Source: Streptomyces sp. FIT100
Lineage (GTDB): Bacteria > Actinomycetota > Actinomycetes > Streptomycetales > Streptomycetaceae
DNA: 64,000 nt
Assembly: GCF_024584805.1 (NCBI RefSeq)
Contig: NZ_CP075715.1
Span: 2,468,001 to 2,532,000, forward strand
Direction of reading: 5' to 3'
Position 1 is the first letter of the stretch. Each line of letters begins with the position of its first letter. Shown in pieces: positions 18,806-28,391 of this stretch. The position numbers were made by a program, and so were the translations under genes. The notes under the pieces were generated by a model. The model worked only from the letters and a program-made list of their open reading frames with translations, was not told the origin of the DNA and searched no databases.

Positions 18806-19946
18806 GGCCGAAGCCGATCGTCGGGACCGCGCGTGCCCGCGGCCACGGGTGCCAGGTCTCGGGCAGCAGCCCGCCGAGGAAGGCGTACCTGGCAAGCCCC
18901 TCCGGGTCCTGGTCGGAGCACCCCTGCACGTACTGCCACCAGGCGGCCACCTCCGACCAGCCGGGGGCGGAGAGCGACCCGCCGAACTCCTGCACCGACA
19001 GCGCGGCGGTCAGCCCGGCGAAGGCCAGCCGGTCGGCGAGCGGCCAGCCCGCGAGCGTACCCGTGACGAAGCCGGCCACGAAGACGTCGCCCGCGCCGGT
19101 CGGGTCCAGCGCCTCCACCTCGATCGCCGGGACCTCCGCGGTCTCGCCGGTGGCCGCGTCGACCGCGCAGGCGCCCTCCGCACCGAGCGTGACGACGGCG
19201 AGCGGCACCTTCTCGGCCAGCGCCCGGGCGGCGGCGCGCGGGCACGCGGTGCGGGTGTAGCGCATCGCCTCCTGGGCGTTGGGCAGGAACGCCTCGCACA
19301 GCTCCAGGTCGGGCAGGGCGGCGAGCTCCCAGCGGCCGGTGTCGTCCCAGCCGGTGTCGGCGAAGATCCGGGCGCCGTGGGCGGCCGTGTCGGCGATCCA
19401 GCGCTGGCGGCGGCCCGGGGCGAGGGAGGCGACGGCGGCCCGGGCGCGCGGCGGGCCGCCGCCCGCCAGCGGGGCGGAGTCGCCGCCGGGGGGCGCCGGG
19501 GGCGGGGCCTCGTGGCCGTGGGAGACCATCGTCCGCTCGTCCTCGTACGCCATGGAGACGGTCACCGGGGAGTGCCAGCCGGGGATGGTGCGGGACCTCG
19601 ACAGGTCGATGCCCTCGCCCTGTTCGAGCGCGCCCCAGCAGTACTCGCCGTAGTGGTCGTCGCCGAAGGCGGCGGCGAGGGAGGTGCGCAGGCCGAGGCG
19701 GGCGAGCGCGGTGGCCATGTTGGCGACGCCGCCGGGGCTCGAGCCCATGCCGCGGGCCCAGGACTCGGTGCCGCGGACGGGGGCGCTGTCGAGGCCGGTG
19801 AAGATGATGTCGAGGAAGACCGTGCCGGTGAGGAAGACGTCCCACTCGGGGTCGCCCGGGGCGCGCACCGCGCCGAGCGGGTCGACGCGCTCGCCCAACG
19901 GGGGGACGCCGGGGATGTGTTGGTGCTCTCCGTCGCGGGTGGTCAC
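18795..19946 (-). CDS. PfkB-family carbohydrate kinase
   Basis: Ribokinase-like sugar or nucleoside kinase, 383 aa. The start is GTG at 19946, seven bases after CGGGAG; the frame continues open to 20222 but without family similarity. Signature motifs: N-terminal glycine pair in S-S-P-G-G-V-A-N (69-76) and C-terminal D281-P-T-G-A-G-D287, with D287 the catalytic base. A proline/glycine insert sits at about 147-170. Substrate not predictable. Divergent from the MFS gene, with a Crp-like site between. Confidence 0.9.
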   Translation of the reverse strand: MTTRDGEHQHIPGVPPLGERVDPLGAVRAPGDPEWDVFLTGTVFLDIIFTGLDSAPVRGTESWARGMGSSPGGVANMATALARLGLRTSLAAAFGDDHYGEYCWGALEQGEGIDLSRSRTIPGWHSPVTVSMAYEDERTMVSHGHEAPPPAPPGGDSAPLAGGGPPRARAAVASLAPGRRQRWIADTAAHGARIFADTGWDDTGRWELAALPDLELCEAFLPNAQEAMRYTRTACPRAAARALAEKVPLAVVTLGAEGACAVDAATGETAEVPAIEVEALDPTGAGDVFVAGFVTGTLAGWPLADRLAFAGLTAALSVQEFGGSLSAPGWSEVAAWWQYVQGCSDQDPEGLARYAFLGGLLPETWHPWPRARAVPTIGFGRCG

Positions 19947-20085
19947 GGTGGCTCCCGGAATACGGTGCGGAGCGGTACGCAGTGGTGCGGATCTGGCCAG
20001 TGTGCCTGATTTCCGGGCCGTGACGAGGTGTCGCGAACACAAGAAGCGCCTTCGGTTACCCGGGCCCCACCCATGCAAACCACAT

Positions 20086-20099
20086 GTGTCCCAGGTCAC
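20086..20099. promoter_or_regulatory. putative Crp-binding site
   Basis: GTG-TCCCAG-G-T-CAC fits the GTG(N6)GNCAC pattern I know for Streptomyces Crp. It lies between the divergent PfkB kinase (start 19946) and MFS transporter (start 20209) genes. Confidence 0.5.
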
Positions 20100-20208
20100 A
20101 CAATCCTGACTTCTCCGGGGCCGGTCGTGCTTGATACAAATTGGCCCGCGTTCCCGTGCAACACCGGGCGCTCCCCCTCCTCCACCCCCTTTGTTCCTGG
20201 GAACGCCC

Positions 20209-21546
20209 ATGCCTTCGCGCACGCGCGCCGCGTGGCCCCTGGTCGCCGTCTTCGCCGCCGGCTACCTCGCCGCGTATCTCCTGCCGACCGTCGTCGGACG
20301 GCTCTCCGCCGGGCTCGGACTCACCCCCGCCGAAGCCGGACTCGTGGGTTCCACGCTGCTGCTCCACTCCGCCGTCGCCGGCTTCGTCCTGGCCTCGCGG
20401 GTGGACCGGTACGGGCCGCGGCGGCTGTCCCGCGCGGGTCTGCTGCTGGCCGTCGGCGGGTACGGCGCCGCGGCGCTGACGGCGTACGTGCCGCTGGTCG
20501 TGGCCGGGGTGGCGGTCGGCGGGCTCGGTTCGGGTACGGCGACCGCGGTCGCCGCGGCCGGGATCGCGGCGCAGCGGGATCCGCACCGGGCGTCGTCGCT
20601 GGGGCTGCTGGCGGTGTCGGCGACGGCGGGGGCGCTCTATCTGACCCTTCCGCGGCTCGGGGGCGGGCACGTGCTGCCGTTCGCGGCGCTGGCCGCGGCG
20701 GCGGTGGTGTGGCCGGCGACGGGGCGGCTGGACGGCGCCGGCGGTGGCGGTGTGGCCGGCCGCTCCACCGCCGTGCCGCTCGCCACCGGCGCCCGGGAGG
20801 CGCCGCTGCCGCGCCGGCGCCCGGGCGCCGTGCTCGCGGCCGCGATGTTCTGCTGGTCGATGGCGCAGAACGCCCTGTGGGGCGTCAGCGGGCGGATCGG
20901 CACCACCCAGGCCGGGCTGAGCGAGGTCACCGTCGGCGCCGTCTTCGCGGTGGGCCTGGGCGCCGGGCTCGCGGGCGTGATCGGCGCGGGTGCGCTCGGC
21001 GCGCGGCTGGGGCGGGCGGTGCCGATCGGGGCCGGCACCGTGCTGATCGGCGGCTGCATCGTGGTGAGTTCGTCGGCGCGGGGTCTGCTGGACTTCGCGG
21101 TCGGCGAGGTGCTCTGGAACGTCTTCTACCCGGTGGTCCTCTCCTATCTGATCGGCCTGGCCGCGTCGCTGGACCCGCGCGGGCGGTGGGCCGTGCTGGT
21201 GGGCTCCGCGTCGTCGCTGGGCGTGGCGTGCGGGCCGGTGACGGGGAGCCTCCTGTCGGAGTACGCGGGGTATCCGGGGATGGGCCTCGTGCTCTGCGGG
21301 CTGCTGCTGGTCGTGGCGGCGCCGATGACCGCCGTGGCCCTGCACACCTCCGGCCGCCCCCTGGTCCCGGGCGCGGTCCGCCGCCGCGGTGGCAACCCCG
21401 CGGCGGTGGTCGCGGGCGCGGCACCCTCGGGCACCCGCGTCCCGCAGATCGGCGCACCCGAGCAGCAGGTGGCGGAGATCCCGCCCCCGCTGCGCCCTCG
21501 CCGCCGCGCCGTCCGCGACCGCGCGTCGAAGGCCCTCGCCTCCTGA
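20209..21546 (+). CDS. MFS transporter
   Basis: Inner-membrane transporter of 445 aa with about 12 hydrophobic helices. The loop between helices 2 and 3 reads S-R-V-D-R-Y-G-P-R-R, the MFS motif A position. The start at 20209 (M-P-S-R-T-R) precedes the first helix directly. A cytosolic tail of about 60 residues follows the last helix. Probably an efflux or sugar/metabolite permease; the substrate is not evident. Divergent from the PfkB kinase and convergent with the adenine deaminase gene. Confidence 0.85.
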   Translation: MPSRTRAAWPLVAVFAAGYLAAYLLPTVVGRLSAGLGLTPAEAGLVGSTLLLHSAVAGFVLASRVDRYGPRRLSRAGLLLAVGGYGAAALTAYVPLVVAGVAVGGLGSGTATAVAAAGIAAQRDPHRASSLGLLAVSATAGALYLTLPRLGGGHVLPFAALAAAAVVWPATGRLDGAGGGGVAGRSTAVPLATGAREAPLPRRRPGAVLAAAMFCWSMAQNALWGVSGRIGTTQAGLSEVTVGAVFAVGLGAGLAGVIGAGALGARLGRAVPIGAGTVLIGGCIVVSSSARGLLDFAVGEVLWNVFYPVVLSYLIGLAASLDPRGRWAVLVGSASSLGVACGPVTGSLLSEYAGYPGMGLVLCGLLLVVAAPMTAVALHTSGRPLVPGAVRRRGGNPAAVVAGAAPSGTRVPQIGAPEQQVAEIPPPLRPRRRAVRDRASKALAS

Positions 21547-21586
21547 CGCGGGGCCGCCGCGCAAGGGCCGGGGGGAGCGGCTCCGC

Positions 21587-22579
21587 TCAGTCGAAGGTGT
21601 AGGACTCCACCTCGGCGAGGTAGCGCTCGCGGCGGGGTTCGTCGTGGTCGAGGAAGGCCGCCTGGAAGGAGTTGCGGGCCAGGGTGCGGAGCTGGTCGTG
21701 GCTGAGGGAGAGCGCCTCGCGGACCGCGTGGAAGGTGTCGCCGACGTAGCCGCCGAAGTACGCCGGATCGTCGGAGTTCACGGTCACCAGCAGCCCGGCG
21801 TCCATCATCGCCGGCAGCGGGTGGTCCTCCAGCGTGTCCACGGCGCGCAGGCGGACGTTCGACAGCGGGCAGAGCGTGAGCGGGATCTGCCGGCGCACCA
21901 GCCGGTCCACCAGGTCCGGGTCCTCCATCGCGCGCAGGCCGTGGTCGATGCGCTCGACGCCGAGCACGTCCAGGGCCTCCGCGATGTACGCGGGCGGGCC
22001 CTCCTCGCCCGCGTGGGCGACCTTGCGCAGGCCCAGGGACTCGGCCGCGGCGTACACCTCGCGGAACTTCGCCGGCGGGTGCCCGACCTCGGCCGAGTCG
22101 AGGCCGACGCCGCTGATGTGGTGCAGATACGGCTTCGCGGCGTCGAGCGTGGCCATCGCCGACTCGGCCGACCGGTCCCGCAGGAAGCACATGATCAGCT
22201 GCGTGGAGACGCCGTGCCGCTCCTCGCCGCGGTCGAGCGCGTGCGCGAGCCCTTCGATCACGGTGCCGATGGGGACGTCCCGGGCGGTGTGCGCCTGCGG
22301 GTCGAAGAAGATCTCGGCGTGCCGTACGCCCTGCGCCGCCGCCCGCGCGAGATACGCGTCGGCGAGTTCGGTGAAGTCCTCGGCGGTGCGCAGGACCGCC
22401 ATCAGTCCGTAGTACAGGTCGAGGAAGGACTGGAGGTCGCTGAAGAGGTACGCCTTGCGGAGGTCCTCGGCGTCGGCGTACGGCAGCCGGACCGCGTTGC
22501 GCTCGGCGAGGGTGAAGGCGAGTTCGGGTTCGAGGGTGCCCTCGATGTGGAGGTGCAGTTCGGCCTTGGGAAGGGGCAT
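21587..22579 (-). CDS. adenine deaminase (adenosine-deaminase family)
   Basis: Purine-salvage hydrolase of 330 aa converting adenine to hypoxanthine, or adenosine to inosine. Metal ligands H9 and H11 (A-E-L-H-L-H-I-E-G), the H-A-G-E-E-G-P-P block and S-D-D-P-A-Y-F-G-G-Y are visible. The segments G-L-D-S-A-E-V-G-H-P-P and Y-F-G-G-Y match what I know of bacterial and fungal adenine deaminases rather than classical adenosine deaminase, hence this call. Located 17 bp after the RNase Z gene. Confidence 0.85.
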   Translation of the reverse strand: MPLPKAELHLHIEGTLEPELAFTLAERNAVRLPYADAEDLRKAYLFSDLQSFLDLYYGLMAVLRTAEDFTELADAYLARAAAQGVRHAEIFFDPQAHTARDVPIGTVIEGLAHALDRGEERHGVSTQLIMCFLRDRSAESAMATLDAAKPYLHHISGVGLDSAEVGHPPAKFREVYAAAESLGLRKVAHAGEEGPPAYIAEALDVLGVERIDHGLRAMEDPDLVDRLVRRQIPLTLCPLSNVRLRAVDTLEDHPLPAMMDAGLLVTVNSDDPAYFGGYVGDTFHAVREALSLSHDQLRTLARNSFQAAFLDHDEPRRERYLAEVESYTFD

Positions 22580-22596
22580 CGGTACTCGCTCGGGGT

Positions 22597-23508
22597 TCAG
22601 AGTTCGCGTTTGGGTACGGGGACCCGCACGAGGTCCTGGGCCACGGAGAGTTCGCCGTCGAAGCCGGCCCTGCGGGCCTGCCGCTCGAACTCCCCTGGTT
22701 CGCTGTAGCGCTGGGAGAAGTGGGTGAGGACGAGGTGCCGTACGCCCGCGTCGCGCGCCACCCGGGCCGCCTGCCCGGCGGTGAGGTGGCCGTGGTCGGT
22801 GGCGAGCCGGTGGTCCTCGTCGAGGAAGGTCGACTCGATGACCAGCATGTCGCAGCCGTCGGCGAGTTCGTACGCACCCTCGCACAGCCGGGTGTCCATG
22901 ACGAAAGCGAAACGCTGTCCGCGCCGCACCTCGCTGACCTCGTCGAGCGTGATCCCGCCCAAGGCGCCCTCGCGCTGGATACGGCCAACGTCGGGCCCTT
23001 GGAGGCCGTGCGCGGCGAGGCGGTCGGGCAGCATGCGGCGGCCGTCGGGCTCGGTGAGGCGGTAGCCGTACGCCTCGACGGGGTGGGAGAGCCGGCGCGC
23101 TTCGAGGGTGTACGCGGGGGTGGTGGCGAGCACGCCCCCGCCGCCCGCGACGGGGGCCTCGGTGAGCGGGACCGTCTCGCGGTAGGCGGTGGCGTACCGC
23201 AGGCGGTTGAAGAAGCTCTGCCCGCTCTCCGGGTAGTGCGCGGTGACCGGGTGCGGGACCTGGTCGAGGTTGATGCGCTGGATCACCCCGGCGAGGCCGA
23301 GCGAGTGGTCGCCGTGGAAGTGCGTGACGCAGATCCGGTCGATGTCGTGCGCGGCGACGCCCGCGCGCAGCATCTGCCGCTGGGTGCCCTCGCCCGGGTC
23401 GAAGAGGATGCCCTCGCCGTCCCAGCGCAGCAGATAGCCGTTGTGGTTGCGGTGCCGGGTCGGGACCTGGCTGGCGGTGCCGAGGACGACGAGTTCGCGT
23501 ACGGACAT
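22597..23508 (-). CDS. rnz: ribonuclease Z
   Basis: tRNA 3'-end endonuclease of the metallo-beta-lactamase fold, 303 aa. Zinc motif H63-F-H65-G-D67-H68, P-G-E-G-T-Q-R-Q near 38-45, and the C-terminal L-T-H-F-S-Q-R-Y motif. The Gly-rich section near 121-126 is slightly unusual. Between the HIT hydrolase and adenine deaminase genes with short gaps, so probably one operon. Confidence 0.94.
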   Translation of the reverse strand: MSVRELVVLGTASQVPTRHRNHNGYLLRWDGEGILFDPGEGTQRQMLRAGVAAHDIDRICVTHFHGDHSLGLAGVIQRINLDQVPHPVTAHYPESGQSFFNRLRYATAYRETVPLTEAPVAGGGGVLATTPAYTLEARRLSHPVEAYGYRLTEPDGRRMLPDRLAAHGLQGPDVGRIQREGALGGITLDEVSEVRRGQRFAFVMDTRLCEGAYELADGCDMLVIESTFLDEDHRLATDHGHLTAGQAARVARDAGVRHLVLTHFSQRYSEPGEFERQARRAGFDGELSVAQDLVRVPVPKREL

Positions 23509-23525
23509 GGGGTGGTCCGGGCGGT

Positions 23526-23885
23526 CTAGCCGGGCGGCCAGTTGAAGCCGCGGCCCCCGAGGACGTGCAGGTGCGCGTGGAAGACGGTCTGGCCCGCGCC
23601 CGAACCGGTGTTGAAGACGACACGGAAGCCGGAGGCGTCCACCTTGTCCTCGGCCGCGACCTCGGCGGCCTCGCGCAGTATGTCGGCGACGACCATGGGC
23701 TCGGCCGCGGCCAGGCTGGCGGCGTCCGGGTAGTGCGCCTTGGGGATGACGAGCACATGGGTCGGCGCCTGCGGGTTGATGTCGCGGAAGGCGACGGTCG
23801 TCTCGGACTCCCGGACGACGGTGGCGGGCACCTCCCCCGCGACGATCTTGCAGAACAGGCAGTCGGCCTGCGGTTCTCCCGCCAT
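23526..23885 (-). CDS. HIT-domain nucleotide hydrolase/transferase
   Basis: Hint-type purine nucleoside phosphoramidase of 119 aa from the ATG at 23885. Zinc-like C9-x2-C12 near the start, the N-T-G-S-G-A-G-Q-T loop, and the catalytic histidine triad H103-A-H105-L-H107 followed by V-L-G-G. Housekeeping enzyme acting on adenosine 5'-phosphoramidates. Confidence 0.93.
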   Translation of the reverse strand: MAGEPQADCLFCKIVAGEVPATVVRESETTVAFRDINPQAPTHVLVIPKAHYPDAASLAAAEPMVVADILREAAEVAAEDKVDASGFRVVFNTGSGAGQTVFHAHLHVLGGRGFNWPPG

Positions 23886-23962
23886 GGTCCGGGCCCCTTC
23901 ACGACTCACGACTCCGACGATCAGTACACGGGCATGCTATCGGGGCGTGGCGGGGCCGCCGC

Positions 23963-23997
23963 GTACGGCGACGTACACGGCGACGTATACGGCGACA
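23963..23997. repeat. three 12-bp tandem units
   Basis: Units follow TACRCGGCGACG. They lie in the 151-bp gap between the HIT gene start and the rsmE stop codon. Confidence 0.75.
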
Positions 23998-24036
23998 GGG
24001 CAGGGCAGTTGACGCCCGCGGCGGACCGGGGCGGCG

Positions 24037-24777
24037 TCAGGACCAGCGGCCGGTGCGGCCGAGCAGCAGCGCCGCCGCCGCCGTGCCGGCGGTGGAGGTG
24101 CGCAGGACGCTCCGGCCGAGGCGGTACGGCTTGGCGCCCGCCTCCGCGAAGACCGCAAGCTCCTCCGGCGACACGCCGCCTTCGGGCCCGACCACGAGCA
24201 CGAGGGTGCCGGTGGCCGGGAGCGCGGCGGTGGCGAGGGGTTCGGCGCCCTCCTCGTGCAGGACGGCCGCGAAGTCCGCTCCGGCGAGCAGCCGCGCCAC
24301 CTGCCCGGTGGTGGCGGCCTCCGCGATCTCCGGGAAGCGGACGCGGCGCGACTGCTTGCCGGCCTCGCGGGCGGTGGCGCGCCATTTCGCCAGGGACTTG
24401 GCGCCGCGGTCGCCCTTCCACTGGGTGATGCAGCGGGCCGCGGCCCACGGCACGATCGCGTCGACGCCGGTCTCGGTCATGGTCTCGACGGCGAGTTCGC
24501 CGCGGTCGCCCTTGGGCAGGGCCTGGACGACGGTGATGCGGGGGGTCTCCTCCGCCTCCTCCTGCACCGAGTCCAGCTGGACGACGAGCCGGTCCTTGCC
24601 CTCGGTGTCCAGGACCACGCAGTCCGCCCAGCGTCCGGCGCCGTCGGTCAGGACGACGTCCTCTCCGGGCCGCAGCCGCTTCACGGAGACGGCGTGCCGC
24701 CCCTCGGGGCCGTCGAGCACGAACCGGCCGCCGCTGCCCGCGCGGAAGTCCTCGACGACGAAGACGGGGGCGGTCAT
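24037..24777 (-). CDS. rsmE: 16S rRNA m3U1498 methyltransferase
   Basis: SPOUT methyltransferase of 246 aa using S-adenosylmethionine to methylate U1498 of 16S rRNA. N-terminal PUA-like part (V-S-V-K-R-L-R-P-G-E), central L-P-K-G-D-R and S-K-W-type region, and the knot motifs V-G-P-E-G-G-V-S-P-E-E and L-G-R-S-V-L-R-T-S-T-A. ATGA overlap with the upstream nitronate monooxygenase-like gene shows coupling. Confidence 0.95.
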   Translation of the reverse strand: MTAPVFVVEDFRAGSGGRFVLDGPEGRHAVSVKRLRPGEDVVLTDGAGRWADCVVLDTEGKDRLVVQLDSVQEEAEETPRITVVQALPKGDRGELAVETMTETGVDAIVPWAAARCITQWKGDRGAKSLAKWRATAREAGKQSRRVRFPEIAEAATTGQVARLLAGADFAAVLHEEGAEPLATAALPATGTLVLVVGPEGGVSPEELAVFAEAGAKPYRLGRSVLRTSTAGTAAAALLLGRTGRWS

Positions 24778-25847
24778 GAGGCGCTCCGCAGGGCGAGGGC
24801 GGCGCTCGCGGCGCTCAGTTCGGCGGCGAGCACCTCGACGAGCTGGGCGGCGGGCAGGTCGCGGGCCATGCGGTGGCCCTGACCGGCCCAGAGGGCCATG
24901 CCCTGCGCGTCGCCCGCGGCGGCGGCCGCCTTGCGCAGGCCGGAGGTGAGGTGGTGGACCTCGGGGTAGGCGGCGGGGGCGTACCGCCCGTGCTCGCGCA
25001 TGAAGCGGTTGACGAGTCCGCGGGCAGGGCGGCCGGAGAAGGCCCGGGTGAGCTCGGTCCTGTTGAACACGGGGTTGGTCATGGCCTGCTTGTGGAGGGC
25101 GTTCGCACCGGACTCGGGGCAGACGAGGAAGGCCGTGCCGAGCTGGGCGGAGCCGGCCCCGGCGGCGAGCACGGCGGCGATCTGGCTGCCGCGCATGATG
25201 CCGCCGGCGGCGATGACCGGCAGCTGCACGCTCTCGCGGATCTGCGGGATCAGGGTGAGCAGCCCGGCGCCCGAGACGTCGGCGGCGGGGTCGTCGCGGT
25301 GCGTGCCCTGGTGGCCGCCGGCCTCGATGCCCTGGACGCAGACGGCGTCGGCGCCGGCGTGCTGGGCGGCCTGGGCCTCGTCGGGGGTGGTGACGGTGAC
25401 GACGGTGAGCGTCCCGGCGCGCTTGAGGGCGTCCAGGGTCTGCTTGGTGGGGCAGCCGAACGTGAACGACACCAGCGGGACGGGGTCGTCGCGCAGGATC
25501 GCCAGCTTGGCCTCGTAGCCGTCGTCCCGGCCTGCCTCGGGGTCGCCGAGCGGGGTGTCGTACCAGGCCGCCTCGCCCGCGAGCTGATGCCGGTACACAT
25601 CGACGGCGGCCGCGTCGGCGTACTGCGGCTGCGGCATGAAGAGATTGACGCCGAAGGGGCGCGAGGTGAACCCGCGCAGCTGCTTGATCTCCTGGTACAT
25701 CCCGTCGGCGGTCTTGTACCCGGCCGCCAGGAACCCCAGCCCGCCGGCCTCCGAGACGGCCCCGGCGAGCTGCGGACAGGAGGCGCCACCGGCCATGGGG
25801 GCCTGCACGATCGGGTAACGGCAGAGATCGGTCAGCGCGGAGGACAT
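24774..25847 (-). CDS. nitronate monooxygenase-like FMN enzyme
   Basis: TIM-barrel flavoprotein of the 2-nitropropane dioxygenase family, 357 aa. Family landmarks: Q-A-P-M-A-G-G near 15-21, F-G-V-N-L-F-M, the G-I-E-A-G-G-H-Q-G FMN loop and A-A-G-G-I-M-R-G. Oxidises alkyl nitronates such as propionate-3-nitronate in known members; the true substrate here is uncertain. Translated just ahead of rsmE. Confidence 0.88.
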   Translation of the reverse strand: MSSALTDLCRYPIVQAPMAGGASCPQLAGAVSEAGGLGFLAAGYKTADGMYQEIKQLRGFTSRPFGVNLFMPQPQYADAAAVDVYRHQLAGEAAWYDTPLGDPEAGRDDGYEAKLAILRDDPVPLVSFTFGCPTKQTLDALKRAGTLTVVTVTTPDEAQAAQHAGADAVCVQGIEAGGHQGTHRDDPAADVSGAGLLTLIPQIRESVQLPVIAAGGIMRGSQIAAVLAAGAGSAQLGTAFLVCPESGANALHKQAMTNPVFNRTELTRAFSGRPARGLVNRFMREHGRYAPAAYPEVHHLTSGLRKAAAAAGDAQGMALWAGQGHRMARDLPAAQLVEVLAAELSAASAALALRSAS

Positions 25848-25980
25848 GCCCGCATGGTGCCACGTCCGGCCGCGGCGTCCGAATCCCGCCCCCGCCCGGC
25901 GCCTCGTGGAGCGCCCGTGGCGGCGGGAGCCGTGGTGGGGGGCGGTCGGGGCCTGGCCCCGGCCAGAGCCCCGGTCAGAG

Positions 25981-26009
25981 GAGAGGGCGGGGTGGAGCCC
26001 CGCCCTCTC
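25981..26009 (-). terminator. terminator after dnaJ
   Basis: Perfect 12-bp arms (GAGAGGGCGGGG and complement) with a 5-base loop, 8 bp from the dnaJ stop. Confidence 0.85.
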
Positions 26010-26017
26010 GCGGCCCG

Positions 26018-27160
26018 TCAGCGGCCGTTGAACGCGTCCTTCAGGCGGGAGAACAGCCCCTGCTGCCCCGGCTGGAACTGGCCCGTCGGCCGCTCCTCGC
26101 CGCGCAGTTTCGCCAGCTCCCTCAGGAGCCGCTCCTGCTCCGGGTCCATCTTCGAGGGCGTCTGCACCTCGACATGGACGATGAGGTCACCGCGACCCCC
26201 GCCGCGCAGGTGGGTCACACCGCGCCCGTGCAGCGGGATCGACTGGCCGGACTGGGTGCCGGGCCGGATGTCGACCTCCTCCATGCCGTCGAGCGTCTCC
26301 AGCGGCACCTTCGTGCCGAGCGCGCCCGCCGTCATCGGGATCGTCACCGTGCAGTGCAGATCGTCGCCGCGCCGCTGGAAGACCGGGTGCGGCAGCTCGT
26401 GGATCTCGACGTACAGATCACCGGCGGGTCCGCCGCCCGGGCCGACCTCGCCCTCGCCCGCGAGCTGGATGCGGGTGCCGTTGTCGACACCGGCCGGGAT
26501 CTTCACGGTCAGGGTGCGGCGCGACCGCACCCGGCCGTCGCCCGCGCACTCCGGGCACGGCGTCGGGACGACGGTCCCGAAGCCCTGGCACTGCGGGCAC
26601 GGCCGGGAGGTCATGACCTGGCCCAGGAAGGACCGGGTGACCTGCGACACCTCACCGCGGCCGCGGCACATGTCACACGTCTGGGCCGACGTGCCGGGCG
26701 CGGCGCCCTCACCCGAGCAGGTCGTGCACACGACGGCCGTGTCGACCTGGAGGTCCTTCGTGGTGCCGAAGGCCGCCTCGCCGAGCTCGACCTCCAGCCG
26801 GATCATCGCGTCCTGGCCGCGGCGCGTCCGCGACCTCGGCCCGCGCTGCGAGGCCGTGCCGAAGAAGGCGTCCATGATGTCGGAGAAGTTGCCGAAGCCA
26901 CCCGCCCCGAAGCCGCCCGCGCCCGCACCGGCTCCGCCGGCGGCGGACAGCGGGTCGCCGCCGAGGTCGTAGACCTGCTTCTTCTGCGGGTCCGACAGCA
27001 CCTCGTAGGCCGCGTTGATCTCCTTGAAGCGCTCCTGCGTCTTCGGGTCCGGATTCACGTCCGGGTGAAGCTCCCGCGCCAGCCGCCGGAAAGCCTTCTT
27101 GATCTCGTCCTGGGACGCGTCGCGGCGCACGCCGAGCACGGCGTAGTAGTCCGTGGCCAC
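26018..27160 (-). CDS. dnaJ: chaperone DnaJ (DnaJ2 type)
   Basis: Co-chaperone of DnaK, 380 aa. J domain with H32-P-D34, Gly/Phe-rich linker at about 70-95, four zinc motifs [32 protein letters not shown], then the substrate-binding domain. GTG start at 27160 directly abuts the hrcA stop codon (TAA). This is the hrcA-linked dnaJ of Actinobacteria, so expression should be heat-inducible and controlled by HrcA. Confidence 0.97.
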   Translation of the reverse strand: MATDYYAVLGVRRDASQDEIKKAFRRLARELHPDVNPDPKTQERFKEINAAYEVLSDPQKKQVYDLGGDPLSAAGGAGAGAGGFGAGGFGNFSDIMDAFFGTASQRGPRSRTRRGQDAMIRLEVELGEAAFGTTKDLQVDTAVVCTTCSGEGAAPGTSAQTCDMCRGRGEVSQVTRSFLGQVMTSRPCPQCQGFGTVVPTPCPECAGDGRVRSRRTLTVKIPAGVDNGTRIQLAGEGEVGPGGGPAGDLYVEIHELPHPVFQRRGDDLHCTVTIPMTAGALGTKVPLETLDGMEEVDIRPGTQSGQSIPLHGRGVTHLRGGGRGDLIVHVEVQTPSKMDPEQERLLRELAKLRGEERPTGQFQPGQQGLFSRLKDAFNGR

Positions 27161-28177
27161 TTACGACTCCGCCAGGATCTGTCCGACGTAACGTGCCACT
27201 GCGCGTACCGCTCCCATCGTTCCGGGGTAGTCCATGCGGGTCGGTCCGACCACGCCGAGTTTCGCGACTGCTTCGTCGCCCGAACCGTAGCCGACTGCGA
27301 CGACGGACGTGGAGTTGAGGCCCTCATGGGCGTTCTCGTGCCCGATCCGTACGGTCATGCCCGAGTCCTTGGCGTTGCCGAGCAGCTTCAGCAGCACGAC
27401 CTGCTCCTCCAGCGCCTCCAGCACGGGCCGGATGGTGAGGGGGAAGTCGTGCCCGAAGCGCGTGAGATTGGCCGTGCCGCCGATCATCAGGCGCTCCTCG
27501 GTCTCCTCCACGAGGGTTTCGAGGAGGGTCGAGAGCACGGTCGAGACGGTGCCCCTGTCGTCCAGGTCGAACGACTCGGGCAGGTCCTGCACCAGCTGCG
27601 GGACGTCCGTGAAGCGGCGGCCCACCACCCGGCTGTTCAGCCGGGCCCGGAGATCCGCCAGCGAGGTCTCGCCGAACGGAGCCGGGCAGTCCACGTGCCG
27701 CTGCTCTACCCGTCCCGTATCCGTGATCAGCACCAGCATCAGGCGCGCGGGCGCCAGCGCCAGCAGCTCCACGTGGCGGACGGTGGAACGGGTCAGCGAC
27801 GGGTACTGGACGACGGCGACCTGCCGGGTCAGCTGCGCCAGCAGCCGCACCGTGCGGGCCACGACGTCGTCGAGGTCGACGGCGCCGTCGAGGAAGTTCT
27901 GGATCGCCCGCCGCTCGGGGGACGACAGCGGTTTGACGCCCGCCAACTTGTCCACGAACAGCCGGTATCCCTTGTCCGTCGGGATCCGGCCGGCGCTGGT
28001 GTGGGGCTGGGCGATGAACCCTTCCTCCTCCAGCACCGCCATGTCGTTGCGCACGGTGGCCGGCGAGACGCCGAGGTTGTGCCGCTCGGTGAGGGCCTTG
28101 GAGCCGACGGGCTCCTCCGTCCCGACGTAGTCCTGGACGATGGCGCGCAGCACCTCGAGTCTGCGTTCGCTGAGCAT
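27161..28177 (-). CDS. hrcA: heat-inducible transcription repressor HrcA
   Basis: Repressor of 338 aa that binds the CIRCE operator. Winged-helix DNA-binding N-terminus ([10 protein letters not shown] then [11 protein letters not shown]). The ATG at 28177 follows GGAGGT; the longer frame crosses the operator. A CIRCE element lies 65 bp upstream, so it represses its own operon with dnaJ. It ends in TAA, unusual in this GC-rich window. Confidence 0.97.
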   Translation of the reverse strand: MLSERRLEVLRAIVQDYVGTEEPVGSKALTERHNLGVSPATVRNDMAVLEEEGFIAQPHTSAGRIPTDKGYRLFVDKLAGVKPLSSPERRAIQNFLDGAVDLDDVVARTVRLLAQLTRQVAVVQYPSLTRSTVRHVELLALAPARLMLVLITDTGRVEQRHVDCPAPFGETSLADLRARLNSRVVGRRFTDVPQLVQDLPESFDLDDRGTVSTVLSTLLETLVEETEERLMIGGTANLTRFGHDFPLTIRPVLEALEEQVVLLKLLGNAKDSGMTVRIGHENAHEGLNSTSVVAVGYGSGDEAVAKLGVVGPTRMDYPGTMGAVRAVARYVGQILAES

Positions 28178-28241
28178 CGCGCGCACCTCCAGCTGATTCG
28201 TCGTGGTCCGGTGGGGTCCGGCCCGGTTCGGTGGTGGTTGC

Positions 28242-28268
28242 CTGGCACTCGCCACTGGGGAGTGCCAA
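28242..28268. promoter_or_regulatory. CIRCE operator
   Basis: Inverted repeat CTGGCACTC-N9-GAGTGCCAA matches the TTAGCACTC-N9-GAGTGCTAA consensus with few changes. A TACACT box on the minus strand lies just upstream, so HrcA would cover the promoter or early transcript. Confidence 0.95.
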
Positions 28269-28391
28269 TCCCCCGGGCCAGTGTACGGCGGGGAGGTACA
28301 CACCTAGCAAGGGCGGCCGGACAGGGTAGTGCTCCACGGCACGGCGACGACCTCGCTGGTCGCTCCCGGATCCCCGGGATAGCGTCGCCGC

